A stretch of DNA of 64,000 nt, from contig CP016836.1 in assembly GCA_002240395.1 (NCBI GenBank), positions 2,356,001 through 2,420,000 on the forward strand, read 5' to 3'. Origin of the DNA: Xanthomonas citri pv. mangiferaeindicae. Lineage in GTDB: Bacteria > Pseudomonadota > Gammaproteobacteria > Xanthomonadales > Xanthomonadaceae. This document shows, in pieces, positions 28,831-37,041 of the stretch. Both the position numbers and the translations under genes were made by a program. Position 1 is the stretch's first letter. Each line of letters begins with the position of its first letter. The notes below the pieces were generated by a model. The model saw only the letters and a program-made list of their open reading frames with translations, had not been told where the DNA came from and did not search any database.

Positions 28831-29208
28831 ATGCTCGCAAACGCCCGACTCGAAACACTCGTGTTCTTCGTCACCGACCTGCCGCGCAGTGCGGCTTTCT
28901 ACCGCGACGTGCTCGGCCTGCCGCTCACGCTCGAGGACAGCCACGAGGGCCCGATGGCCATCGCCCAGGCCGGCAGCGTGACGCTCGTGTTGCTCGAGCG
29001 CGCTGTCCGGGTGGGCGACACGCCGATCCCGGTGTTCTCGCTCGATGGCGGCATCGACGATTGCGCCGATGCGCTCGTCGCCCAGGGCGTGGACATCGTG
29101 ACCCCGGTCAGCGAGGCGCCCGACGGCGGACTCACCCTCGATTTCCTCGATCCCGACGGCATCGTGTTGAGCCTGCATCAGCCAAAGGGGGCCGCCAGGC
29201 GACGTTGA
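28831..29208 (+). CDS. VOC (glyoxalase/bleomycin resistance) superfamily protein
   Basis: 125 residues in two beta-alpha-beta-beta-beta repeats. Typical opening LETLVFFVTDLPRSAAFYRDVLGLPL and closing TLDFLDPDGIVLSLHQP. The metal ligand pattern of glyoxalase I is not complete, so a binding or unknown enzymatic role is as likely. AGGA lies ten bases before the ATG. Probably co-transcribed with the sigma-like gene, whose target it may be. Confidence 0.82.
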   Translation: MLANARLETLVFFVTDLPRSAAFYRDVLGLPLTLEDSHEGPMAIAQAGSVTLVLLERAVRVGDTPIPVFSLDGGIDDCADALVAQGVDIVTPVSEAPDGGLTLDFLDPDGIVLSLHQPKGAARRR

Positions 29209-29277
29209 TCGGTCGAACCGCGGACAGACGGCCTGCGCTTGTGCGCGCAGGCCGATCGCCCGTCGCATCACGTGGGC

Positions 29278-29299
29278 GTCACGTCGCCGGCGACGTGAC
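29278..29299. repeat. 22-bp perfect palindrome upstream of LysM gene
   Basis: Arms GTCACGTCGCC and GGCGACGTGAC meet with no spacer. It lies in the gap between the VOC and LysM genes, about 150 bases before the LysM start. A dimeric regulator site is possible; without a loop a stable RNA hairpin is less likely. Confidence 0.6.
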
Positions 29300-29445
29300 C
29301 ACGGACGTGGCCGGAGCGGGCGATGAATAGGACCTGCGTCCCGGCTAGGGTCGATCCCAGATTGAGCGGGCAGGCCAGGGCGGCGACAGTGCATACGTCG
29401 CCCCGGTCACCGGGGCCTGCCAGACGTCCTTCCGGAGGCACAGCG

Positions 29446-30111
29446 ATGACCGCGATCGGCAGCACCTCGTCCCACCACATCGCCTGGGGCGATACCCTCA
29501 GCGCACTGGCCGTGCGCTACGGCACGTCGGTCGATGCGCTGATGTCGGCCAACAGCCAGATCCGCGACCCCAACAAGATCTACGCTGGCGACACGCTCCT
29601 CATCCCGGGTGGCGCAGGCGGCGCGACCGGCAACCAGGGGGCCGGCGGCGTCGGCGGCACCGGCGCGGTCGGCGATACCGGGGCGGTCGATGCACGCAAC
29701 CCAGCTGCGATCGCCGAGCAGTTCATCGGCCGCAATGCGGGCGAACTCAAGTACAGCGACGAACTCCCGATGCAGTCGTGGGTGCCCAACAACGTCAATT
29801 GCGCGAACTTCGTCTCGGCGGTGCTGCAGAAGGCGGGCGTCATTGACGCCAGCCAGGCCAGCGCATCGGTCGACCAGTTGGCCAACAACCTCAAGGGCGA
29901 CGGTTGGCAGACGGTGTCGCTGGCCGATGCCCGACCTGGCGATGTGGTGCTGATGCAGAAGAACGGCCAGTCGCACGTGGTGCTGTTCGCCGGCTTCGAA
30001 GGCGGCAAACCGCAGTTCATCGGCTCCAACAACGTCAATGCCGATGGCTCGCAGCGCATCAGCTGGGGCGGTGCCTCGGGCAATTACGAGATCATCACGC
30101 CGCCGCGCTGA
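29446..30111 (+). CDS. LysM domain protein with NlpC/P60- or CHAP-like amidase domain
   Basis: 221 residues. LysM domain at about 10-54 (WGDTLSALAVRYGTSVDALMSAN), a glycine-rich linker (about 56-79), then a cysteine-peptidase-like domain with candidate nucleophile Cys119 (NNVNCANFVSAV) and His177 (GQSHVVLFAG). It probably binds and cuts peptidoglycan. No signal peptide is visible from this start or from an in-frame ATG at 29323, so export would have to be non-classical. The ATG at 29446 is preceded by CGGAGG. A strong terminator follows. Confidence 0.8.
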   Translation: MTAIGSTSSHHIAWGDTLSALAVRYGTSVDALMSANSQIRDPNKIYAGDTLLIPGGAGGATGNQGAGGVGGTGAVGDTGAVDARNPAAIAEQFIGRNAGELKYSDELPMQSWVPNNVNCANFVSAVLQKAGVIDASQASASVDQLANNLKGDGWQTVSLADARPGDVVLMQKNGQSHVVLFAGFEGGKPQFIGSNNVNADGSQRISWGGASGNYEIITPPR

Positions 30112-30127
30112 GGCCTGGTCGCGGATG

Positions 30128-30160
30128 CATCAAGGCCGGCATTCGCCGGCCTCTTTGATG
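30128..30160 (+). terminator. Intrinsic terminator after LysM gene
   Basis: Stem AGGCCGGC / GCCGGCCT with loop ATTC, extended by outer pairing CATCAA / TTGATG across a short internal mismatch. It lies 17 bases after the LysM stop. The tail CTCTTTG is only moderately T-rich. Confidence 0.65.
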
Positions 30161-30215
30161 TGTGCGGACATCGTGCGAGCGCCGCGCGCCTTGCGGCGCA
30201 AGGATGGCGCCGACG

Positions 30216-30734
30216 CTAGAACCCGAACAACTGGCGGGGCGCCGCGTACGTCTGCGGCCAGGTCAGCCACGCCACATCGGATGGCCCGATCGCATGGTCG
30301 AGCACCGTCCATTGCGTCGCGGCGGGCTTCGCGGCCGTTGGCGTCCCGTCGTGGGGCGGGGCTTCCGACGCTGCGTCGGCGGCATGGGTCTGCGCGGGCT
30401 CGACGCGCAGCAGCGCCACATAGACATCGGACATGCCGCCGGCCGCGGCACGCTCCGCATACGGCGTGCCGGCGTAGTCCGGGCGACCGCCCCCGGGGGC
30501 GCGTAGCGTGCCTTGCAGGAACGCCCAATCGCCCAGCCGATCCAGACGTTCGACGTCGACAGCCACGCGGTCGCCGAGTGCGCTGCGCAGCGGCGCGGTG
30601 GCGGCGTCGAGCAGCGCGTCGTAGCCAGGTGCGCCGGGGTGTTGCGGCGCGACGGTCGATTGTGCGAACGCATGCGACATGGGAACTCCCAGGGTCAGCG
30701 CGGCCAGCAGGCCGGCGGCGAGGCGGAGGCGCAT
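30216..30734 (-). CDS. Hypothetical secreted protein
   Basis: 172 residues with a clear Sec signal peptide (MRLRLAAGLLAALTLGVPMSHAFA, cut near residue 24). The mature part is mixed alpha/beta with DRVAVDVERLDRLGDWAFLQGTLRAPGG in the middle, an architecture seen in small uncharacterised periplasmic proteins of this family of bacteria. I recognise no enzyme motif. On the same strand as, and downstream of, the SGNH lipoprotein. Confidence 0.75.
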   Translation of the reverse strand: MRLRLAAGLLAALTLGVPMSHAFAQSTVAPQHPGAPGYDALLDAATAPLRSALGDRVAVDVERLDRLGDWAFLQGTLRAPGGGRPDYAGTPYAERAAAGGMSDVYVALLRVEPAQTHAADAASEAPPHDGTPTAAKPAATQWTVLDHAIGPSDVAWLTWPQTYAAPRQLFGF

Positions 30735-30804
30735 GGCCGTGCTCCGGATCGATACCCGGCGCAGTCTCGCCGGGCACGCATTCGGGCCGGGTGAAAGCCC
30801 GGCG

Positions 30805-31515
30805 TCAGCGGACCAGGTAGGGGCCGATGATCTCGCGCCACAGCGCGTAGCCGGCGGCGTTCATGTGCAGGCGATCTTCGATGAACAACTCCTCGCGCGG
30901 CACGCCGTTCGCATCCAGCATCGGGGTGAAGACGTCGATGTAGGCGACATTGCGCTGGGTCGCGGCCCAGGCGCGCAGCGCCTCGTTGGCCTCGCGCTGG
31001 ACGCCCAGCAGGTTTGCGCGTAACGGGCTGGGCTTGATGCCGAGCAGCGCGATCTGGGTGCCGGGCAGTTCGGCATGGATGCGCCGGACGAACACCTGCG
31101 TGTCGGCCAGCACCTGTTGCGCGGATCGGCCGTCGGCGGTGTCGTTGTCGCCGGCGTAGAGCACGATCTGGCGCGGGCGGTAGCGCAATGCGATCTCGTC
31201 GGCGTACCACACCGAATCGCGCACCTGCGAGCCGCCGAATCCGCGGTTGAGCACCGGCACGTCGGGGAAGTCGGTCGCCAGCGTGTCCCAGAAGCGCACC
31301 GACGAGCTGCCGGTGAACACGACCGGCCGCTCCGGCGGCGGCGTCGCGGCGTCCTGGGCGGCGAACCGGGCCATGTCGGCCGCCCATTCGGGCGACGACA
31401 CCGGGTCGAGGCCGGCGGTGAAATTGCGCGGACTGCTGGCACAGGCAGCCAGCAGCAGGGCAGCGAGCGAGAGGACGGCAGCGGCGCGGAAACGGGCGAA
31501 AAGCGGGGCATGCAT
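30805..31515 (-). CDS. SGNH/GDSL hydrolase lipoprotein
   Basis: 236 residues. Signal peptide with lipobox LLAAC (cysteine near residue 25). SGNH blocks: the serine block reads FTGSSSVRFW instead of GDSL, then NRGFGGSQ (Gly block), YAGDNDT (Asn block) and DRLHMNAAGY (Asp/His block). Likely an esterase or acylhydrolase anchored in the envelope. Divergent from dgkA across 223 bases in which I see no strong promoter. Confidence 0.87.
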   Translation of the reverse strand: MHAPLFARFRAAAVLSLAALLLAACASSPRNFTAGLDPVSSPEWAADMARFAAQDAATPPPERPVVFTGSSSVRFWDTLATDFPDVPVLNRGFGGSQVRDSVWYADEIALRYRPRQIVLYAGDNDTADGRSAQQVLADTQVFVRRIHAELPGTQIALLGIKPSPLRANLLGVQREANEALRAWAATQRNVAYIDVFTPMLDANGVPREELFIEDRLHMNAAGYALWREIIGPYLVR

Positions 31516-31738
31516 CAGGGACAGGACCAGGTTCGAACGAGCCGCCAGTCAAACAGCCCCTGTCGCGCGATGCAAACCACGGCCGGCCCGAGGCCCGGGA
31601 TGTGGCAGAATCGCCCGGTCGCGACAGTCCTTCCGATCCGGTCTGCCAATGCTTTCGACCCCTCCGCGGCCCGTGCGCCGAGTCCCGCCGGTGCGCATCT
31701 GGCGTTCGGCGATGACCCATCGGGCGCGGGCGTGAGCG

Positions 31739-32119
31739 ATGGCCGACGAGACCGGACATTGGCCGCGCGGGCCGGTACGGATGCTCAAGGCCACGGTGTG
31801 GTCCTGCCAGGGCCTGCGCGCCGCCTGGTTGCACGAGTCGTCGTTCCGGCTCGAGGTCTGCCTGCTGGTGGTGCTCGCGCCGCTGGCCTTGTGGCTGGGC
31901 GCGACGGGCGTGGAGCGGGCGCTGCTGCTGGGCAGCTGCCTGCTGGTGCTGGCGGTGGAGTTGTTGAATTCGGCGATCGAGGCGGTGATCGAGCGTTACG
32001 GCGCCGAGCATCACGAGCTCGCCGGGCGGGCCAAGGATATGGGATCGGCCGCAGTGTTCGTGACGATGATCAATGTGGTGGCGGTATGGACGCTGATCCT
32101 GCTGCCGCGCTGGCTGTAG
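31739..32119 (+). CDS. dgkA: Diacylglycerol kinase
   Basis: Small inner-membrane kinase that recycles diacylglycerol to phosphatidic acid. 126 residues, three membrane helices, with the active-site signature ELLNSAIEAVIER and the later AGRAKDMGSAAVF. E. coli DgkA has 122 residues. Start codon chosen from ATGs in a GTG/ATG-rich stretch and could be a few codons off. Confidence 0.93.
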   Translation: MADETGHWPRGPVRMLKATVWSCQGLRAAWLHESSFRLEVCLLVVLAPLALWLGATGVERALLLGSCLLVLAVELLNSAIEAVIERYGAEHHELAGRAKDMGSAAVFVTMINVVAVWTLILLPRWL

Positions 32120-32171
32120 ACGCCGCCGCGAGCCCCGCGGTGGCTGGACCCCAAACGAGGAAGCCCTCCCC

Positions 32172-32951
32172 ATGATGGAACTGCTGACCGACCCCCAGGT
32201 CTGGATCCTGCTGATCACGCTCAGTGCGATCGAGATCGTGCTCGGCATCGACAACCTGGTCTTCATCTCGATCGCGGTCGGCAAGCTGCCTGTCGAGAAG
32301 CGCGAGTTCGCGCGCAAGTTCGGTATCGCCGTGGCCTGCATCACGCGCATCGGCCTGCTGCTGACGCTGGCCTGGCTGGCGCGGTTGACCGATCCGTTGT
32401 TCGAGCTGTTCGGCCGCGGCATCTCGGTGCGCGACCTGATCCTGATCCTCGGCGGCCTGTTCCTGATCGTGAAGGGCGCGATGGAGATCCGCGAGCAGCT
32501 CAAGGGCGAGGATCCCGAAGCCCATGGCAGCGTCGGCAAGGCGACGGCGTCGTTCGGTGCGGTGATCGCGCAGATCGCGGTCATCGACATCGTGTTCTCG
32601 CTCGACTCGGTGATCGCCGCAGTCGGCATGGCCGGCGAGTACGTGCCGGTGATGGTCTGCGCGATCCTGCTGGCGGTGACCGTCATGCTGCTGGCCGCGC
32701 AGCCGCTGGGCAAATTCATCGACGCCAACCCGACGGTCAAGATGCTGGCGCTGGCCTTCATCGTATTGATCGGTGTCTATCTACTGCTCGACGGGTTCGG
32801 CCTGCACATTCCCAAGGGCTACATCTACGGCTCGATGGGGTTCTCGGCGTTCGTCGAGATGCTCAACCTGTGGGCCAAGCGCAATGCGATGCGCAATCGC
32901 GGCGAAGTGACGCCGCCGGTCGACGAGCCCACGCATCCGCTGCCGCGCTGA
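32172..32951 (+). CDS. TerC family integral membrane protein
   Basis: 259 residues with about seven to eight membrane segments. TerC signatures: IEIVLGIDNLVFISI with the paired aspartate and, in the second half, IDIVFSLDSVIAAVGMA. Members are implicated in manganese export or metal handling at the membrane. GAGGAAG sits about ten bases upstream. The first two codons are both ATG. Followed after four bases by lgt. Confidence 0.9.
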   Translation: MMELLTDPQVWILLITLSAIEIVLGIDNLVFISIAVGKLPVEKREFARKFGIAVACITRIGLLLTLAWLARLTDPLFELFGRGISVRDLILILGGLFLIVKGAMEIREQLKGEDPEAHGSVGKATASFGAVIAQIAVIDIVFSLDSVIAAVGMAGEYVPVMVCAILLAVTVMLLAAQPLGKFIDANPTVKMLALAFIVLIGVYLLLDGFGLHIPKGYIYGSMGFSAFVEMLNLWAKRNAMRNRGEVTPPVDEPTHPLPR

Positions 32952-32955
32952 TTCG

Positions 32956-33846
32956 ATGATCATCCTTCACCAGATCGATCCGATCGCGCTGCAACTGCCG
33001 CAGATCGGCCCGTTCCATCCGTCGGTCCACTGGTACGGCGTCATGTACCTGCTGGGCTTCGGCATGGCCTGGTGGCTGGGGCGGCTGCGCATCCGTGCCG
33101 GCCGCCTGCCCGGCGTCGATGTCGAGCGCTTCGGCGATCTGCTGTTCAACGGCATCCTCGGCGTGATCCTCGGTGGCCGCATCGGCTACGTGCTGTTCTA
33201 CACGCCGGGCGAGCTGATGGCCGACCCGTTGATGCTGTTCAAGGTCTGGGACGGCGGCATGAGCTTCCACGGCGGCCTGCTCGGGGTGCTGGTGGCGGCT
33301 TGGTGGTGGGCGCGGCGCCAGCGCCTGCACTTCTTCGACGTGATGGATTTCGTGGCCCCGCTGGTGCCGCCGGGCCTGGGCTTCGGCCGGCTGGGCAACT
33401 ACATTGGTGCCGAACTGTGGGGCAAGTACACCCAGGCTGGCTGGGGCGTGGTGTTTCCGACCGATCCGGCGTTCGCCGGCTGGTCGGCCGAGCGCCTGCA
33501 GGCCGAGTTCGCGACCGGCGCGCTGGATCAGTTCGCACGCCACCCATCGCAGCTCTACCAGGCGTGCCTGGAGGGACTGGCGATGTTCGTCATCCTGTGG
33601 CTGTTCTCACGCAAGCCGCGTGCGCGCTACGCGGTCTCGGGGATGTTCGCGCTGCTCTACGGCGTGTTCCGGATCCTGGTCGAGTTCGTGCGCGTGCCCG
33701 ATGCCAACATCGGCTATCTGGCGTTCGGCTGGGTCACCCAGGGCCAATTGCTGTCGCTGCCGCTGGTCGCGCTGGGCCTGTTCCTGCTGTGGCGTTCGCG
33801 CAGCGCGCCGGTGCTGCAGCCGGCCACGCCCGTGCAGGCGGGCTGA
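32956..33846 (+). CDS. lgt: Prolipoprotein diacylglyceryl transferase
   Basis: Attaches diacylglycerol from phosphatidylglycerol to the lipobox cysteine of prolipoproteins, in the inner membrane. 296 residues, seven membrane segments, HPSVHWYGVMYLLGF near the N-terminus, the GGMSFHGGLLGVL catalytic region and the lgt signature GRLGNYIGAELWG. Sits two bases before thyA, as in many gammaproteobacteria (lgt-thyA). Confidence 0.96.
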   Translation: MIILHQIDPIALQLPQIGPFHPSVHWYGVMYLLGFGMAWWLGRLRIRAGRLPGVDVERFGDLLFNGILGVILGGRIGYVLFYTPGELMADPLMLFKVWDGGMSFHGGLLGVLVAAWWWARRQRLHFFDVMDFVAPLVPPGLGFGRLGNYIGAELWGKYTQAGWGVVFPTDPAFAGWSAERLQAEFATGALDQFARHPSQLYQACLEGLAMFVILWLFSRKPRARYAVSGMFALLYGVFRILVEFVRVPDANIGYLAFGWVTQGQLLSLPLVALGLFLLWRSRSAPVLQPATPVQAG

Positions 33847-33848
33847 GC

Positions 33849-34643
33849 ATGCGCCAGTACCTGGATCTGCTGCGCCATGTGCTCGAGCACGGCAGCGACA
33901 AGGCCGACCGCACCGGCACCGGCACGCGCAGCGTGTTCGGCTGGCAGATGCGCTTCGATCTGGCCGACGGCTTTCCGCTGGTCACGACCAAGAAGCTGCA
34001 TCTGCGCTCGATCGTCCATGAGCTGCTGTGGTTCCTGAAGGGCGAGACCAACATCGGGTATCTCAAGGCCCACAAGGTCGGCATCTGGGACGAGTGGGCC
34101 GATGCCGACGGCGAACTGGGGCCGGTCTACGGTAAGCAGTGGCGACGCTGGACCGGCAGCGACGGTCGCGAGATCGATCAGATCCGCTGGGTCGTCGACG
34201 AGATCGTGCGCAACCCCGATTCGCGCCGGCTGATCGTCAGCGCCTGGAATGTCGCCGATCTGCCGCAGATGGCGCTGATGCCCTGCCACACGATGTTCCA
34301 GTTCTACGTGGTCGACGGCCGCCTGAGCTGCCAGCTCTACCAGCGCAGCGGCGACATTTTCCTCGGCGTGCCGTTCAACATCGCCAGCTACGCGTTGCTC
34401 ACGCACATGGTCGCGCAGGCCACCGGCCTGGGCGTCGGCGATTTCGTGCACACGCTCGGCGACGCGCACCTGTACGCCAATCACTTCGAGCAGGCCCGCG
34501 AGCAACTCACGCGCACGCCGCGCTCGCTGCCGCGGCTGCGCTTGAATCCGGACGTGACCGACCTGTTCGCATTCGGCTACGACGACATTGCCTTCGACGG
34601 TTACGACCCGTGGCCGGCGATCAAGGCGCCGGTCGCGGTATGA
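33849..34643 (+). CDS. thyA: Thymidylate synthase
   Basis: Methylates dUMP to dTMP with methylenetetrahydrofolate. 264 residues, exactly the E. coli length, with catalytic Cys146 in LMPCHTMFQFYV, the DRTGTGT phosphate loop near the N-terminus and SGDIFLGVPFNIASYALLTH. Start at 33849 follows the lgt stop; the longer open frame is a shadow of lgt. Its stop overlaps the folA start as ATGA. Confidence 0.97.
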   Translation: MRQYLDLLRHVLEHGSDKADRTGTGTRSVFGWQMRFDLADGFPLVTTKKLHLRSIVHELLWFLKGETNIGYLKAHKVGIWDEWADADGELGPVYGKQWRRWTGSDGREIDQIRWVVDEIVRNPDSRRLIVSAWNVADLPQMALMPCHTMFQFYVVDGRLSCQLYQRSGDIFLGVPFNIASYALLTHMVAQATGLGVGDFVHTLGDAHLYANHFEQAREQLTRTPRSLPRLRLNPDVTDLFAFGYDDIAFDGYDPWPAIKAPVAV

Positions 34644-35185
34644 CGGCGCGGCAGTCGGCCGCGGGGGACCGTGTCGGCGAACGCGGTGCGCCGCGGATCG
34701 TGTTGATCGCAGCGCTCGATCGCAATCGCGCGATCGGCGGCGGCAATGCGCTGCTGTGGCATCTGCCCGACGATCTGAAGCGCTTCAAGGCACTGACGCT
34801 GGGCCAGCCGGTGCTGATGGGGCGACGCACCGCCGAGTCGATCGGCCGCGCGCTGCCCGGTCGCCGCAATCTGGTGCTGACGCGCTCGGGCCGCGTGCCA
34901 TTCGACGGGATGGAAGCGGTCGCGTCGCTCGATGCGGCGCTCGCGCTGGCCGCGGGCGATGGCGCCCAGGCGCTGTGCGTGATCGGCGGCGGCGAGGTCT
35001 ACGCGCTGACGCTGGCACGCGCTACACACCTGGCGCTGACCTGCGTCGATACCGAGGCTGACGGTGCCGACGCCTGGTTTCCGGCCTTCGACGCCGGCGA
35101 CTGGATCGAGACCGCGCGGCAGGCGCACGCTGCCGACGCGCGCCACGCGCACGCGTTCGTGTTCGTCGATTACCGCCGCGCCTGA
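34640..35185 (+). CDS. folA: Dihydrofolate reductase
   Basis: Reduces dihydrofolate, regenerating the cofactor consumed by ThyA. 181 residues including an N-terminal extension of about 17 residues before the core (IVLIAALDRNRAIGGGNALLWHLPDDLKRFK). Asp in LPDDL is the expected substrate contact, and LMGRRTAESIG and CVIGGGEVY bind NADPH. Coupled to thyA by ATGA. Its 3' end overlaps the convergent DUF1287 gene by 16 bases. Confidence 0.94.
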   Translation: MTARQSAAGDRVGERGAPRIVLIAALDRNRAIGGGNALLWHLPDDLKRFKALTLGQPVLMGRRTAESIGRALPGRRNLVLTRSGRVPFDGMEAVASLDAALALAAGDGAQALCVIGGGEVYALTLARATHLALTCVDTEADGADAWFPAFDAGDWIETARQAHAADARHAHAFVFVDYRRA

Positions 35186-35787
35186 GCGGCCGACTCCGGC
35201 ACGAGCGCCGGTCGGTAATGGCCGATGATGCGCCAGCGCAACAAGACGTTCTCCTCGCGCGTGCCGCGGGCGATGTTGTGCAGCACCAGCGGCGTACGGT
35301 CGTCGGCCTTGCGGTCGGACACGATGCCGATGTGCAGCAGGCCGTTGTCCAGGCGCCAGGCGACGATGTCGCCCGCTCGGTAATCGCCGCGGGCTTGCAC
35401 GACGGGACGCGACCAGCCCTGGCGCGTGAACCAGGTCGTCTGGTTGGGCACGCGTCGATGGTCGATGTGCGGGTCGGCGGCCAGAAGCCGCCACTGGCGA
35501 GGGTAAGCCTGCGGATGGGCGCGTTTGTCCTGGTGGATGCGCTGTTGCAGGTCGATCCCCTGCGTGCGCAGTGCGCGCACCACGACATCGGTACAGACGC
35601 CGCGATCGGCCGGCACGTCGCCGCCGGGATAGTCCAGGCGGACGTAGGCCGGATCGTAGCGGACGGTGACGCCGACCTGACGCCGGGCGGCGTCTGCCAG
35701 CGGATGCGCGATCGCGCTCGCCGACAGTACCAGGCCGATCAGCACGAGCGCTGCCAGCCGGGGCTGCAGGCGCGGACGCCGGTTCAT
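35170..35787 (-). CDS. DUF1287 family secreted protein
   Basis: 205 residues with an N-terminal signal peptide (ALVLIGLVLSASAIAHP). DUF1287 features: VTVRYDPAYVRLDYPGGDVPADRGVCTDVVVRAL with a conserved cysteine, then GDIVAWRL and LLHIGIVSD, the pattern of NlpC/P60-like folds. A cell-wall amidase-type role is plausible but unproven. The ATG overlaps the apaH stop as ATGA, so it is the tail of the lptD-apaH operon. Confidence 0.85.
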   Translation of the reverse strand: MNRRPRLQPRLAALVLIGLVLSASAIAHPLADAARRQVGVTVRYDPAYVRLDYPGGDVPADRGVCTDVVVRALRTQGIDLQQRIHQDKRAHPQAYPRQWRLLAADPHIDHRRVPNQTTWFTRQGWSRPVVQARGDYRAGDIVAWRLDNGLLHIGIVSDRKADDRTPLVLHNIARGTREENVLLRWRIIGHYRPALVPESAAQARR

Positions 35788-36620
35788 CTGGCCGGCGGCG
35801 GTACGTCGCGTCCGGGCACCTGCACGATGCGCAGGGTCTCGGCGTCGAGCTGCAGCGCGGTCAGCTTGCCGCCCCAGACCGCGCCAGTGTCGAGCGCGTG
35901 GATGCCGTGGCCGATGAACAGGCCCAGCGTCGACCAGTGGCCGCAGACGATCTTCAGGTCGCGCTCGGCACGGCCCGGGACCTCGTACCAGGGATAGAGC
36001 CCCGGTTGCTGGGTGCCGGGGGCGCCCTTCTCCTCGAACGCGATGCGGCCCTTGGGCGCGCAATAGCGCATGCGGGTGAAGATATTGATGATCGCGCGAT
36101 CGCGGTCGGGCCCGGTCAGGTTCGGCGACCATGCGGGGCGATCGCCGTACATGTTACGCAGCAGCTTGCGATAGCCAGGGCTGCGCAGCTTGCGTTCGAT
36201 CTCGGCGGCGTGCTTCTCGGCCAACTGGGTAGTCCAGCGCGGCGCAAGACCGGCGTGCAGCATCATCCAGCCCAGCGTGCGGTCCACGTGCAACAGCGGA
36301 CAGGCGCGCAGCCAGTCGAGCAGCACATCGCGGTCGTGCGCAAACAGCACGCCGCGCAGATCCGGATTGACCTTGCGCTGGTCTTCTTCGCGACGCTCGG
36401 CGATCGCCAGCAGCGACAGATCGTGGTTGCCCAGCACACTGACGACGTTCTCGCGCAGCGAATGCACCAGCCGCAGCGTCTCGACCGACTCGCCGCCGCG
36501 ATTGACCAGGTCGCCGCAGAACCACAGCCGGTCGACGGCCGGATCGAAGCGGATCGCCTCGAGCAATCGCGCGGTCGCACCGTAGCAACCCTGCAGGTCG
36601 CCGATCGCCCAGATCGCCAT
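35784..36620 (-). CDS. apaH: Bis(5'-nucleosyl)-tetraphosphatase, symmetrical
   Basis: Hydrolyses Ap4A to two ADP and can remove Np4 caps from RNA. 278 residues of the calcineurin-like phosphatase fold: IGDLQGCY, WFCGDLVNRG, LGNHDLSL and the C-terminal VCGHWSTLG. Start codon shares one base with the apaG stop (TGATG). E. coli ApaH has 280 residues. Confidence 0.96.
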   Translation of the reverse strand: MAIWAIGDLQGCYGATARLLEAIRFDPAVDRLWFCGDLVNRGGESVETLRLVHSLRENVVSVLGNHDLSLLAIAERREEDQRKVNPDLRGVLFAHDRDVLLDWLRACPLLHVDRTLGWMMLHAGLAPRWTTQLAEKHAAEIERKLRSPGYRKLLRNMYGDRPAWSPNLTGPDRDRAIINIFTRMRYCAPKGRIAFEEKGAPGTQQPGLYPWYEVPGRAERDLKIVCGHWSTLGLFIGHGIHALDTGAVWGGKLTALQLDAETLRIVQVPGRDVPPPAR

Positions 36621-37003
36621 CAGTGCAGGGTACGCGGAACCGACAGCGTGAACGGCGGAATCGGGGCGTCGAAGTGCGCGCCGTCGTCGCCGACCATGTC
36701 GTAGCTGCCCTCCATCGTCCCGACCGCCGTCGACAGCACCGCGCCGGAGGTGTAAGTGAAGGCCTCGCCGGGCTCGAGCCGCGGCTGTTCGCCGACGACG
36801 CCGTCGCCATGCACTTCCTCGACGCGGCCATTGGCGTCGGTGATGATCCAGTGGCGCGAGACGAGCTGGGCCGGCAACCGGCCGACATTGCGGATACGAA
36901 TGGTGTAGGCGAACACGTAGCGATCGTCGTCGGGCGTCGATTCCTCGTCGAGGAAGCGCGTCGCGATCTGGATTTCGAGGGTGTAGTCGGCAGTCTCGTC
37001 CAT
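36620..37003 (-). CDS. apaG: Co2+/Mg2+ efflux protein ApaG
   Basis: 127 residues with the ApaG immunoglobulin-like fold: YTLEIQIATRFLDEES, FAYTIRIRNVG, RHWIITDANGRVEEVHGDGVVGEQP and FTYTSGAVL. Exact role unclear; linked to cobalt/magnesium sensitivity in enterobacteria. Coupled to apaH and 38 bases after rsmA. Confidence 0.95.
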   Translation of the reverse strand: MDETADYTLEIQIATRFLDEESTPDDDRYVFAYTIRIRNVGRLPAQLVSRHWIITDANGRVEEVHGDGVVGEQPRLEPGEAFTYTSGAVLSTAVGTMEGSYDMVGDDGAHFDAPIPPFTLSVPRTLH

Positions 37004-37041
37004 GGCGCGCTCAGTGTAGCGGGCGGCAATGAATGCTTCGA

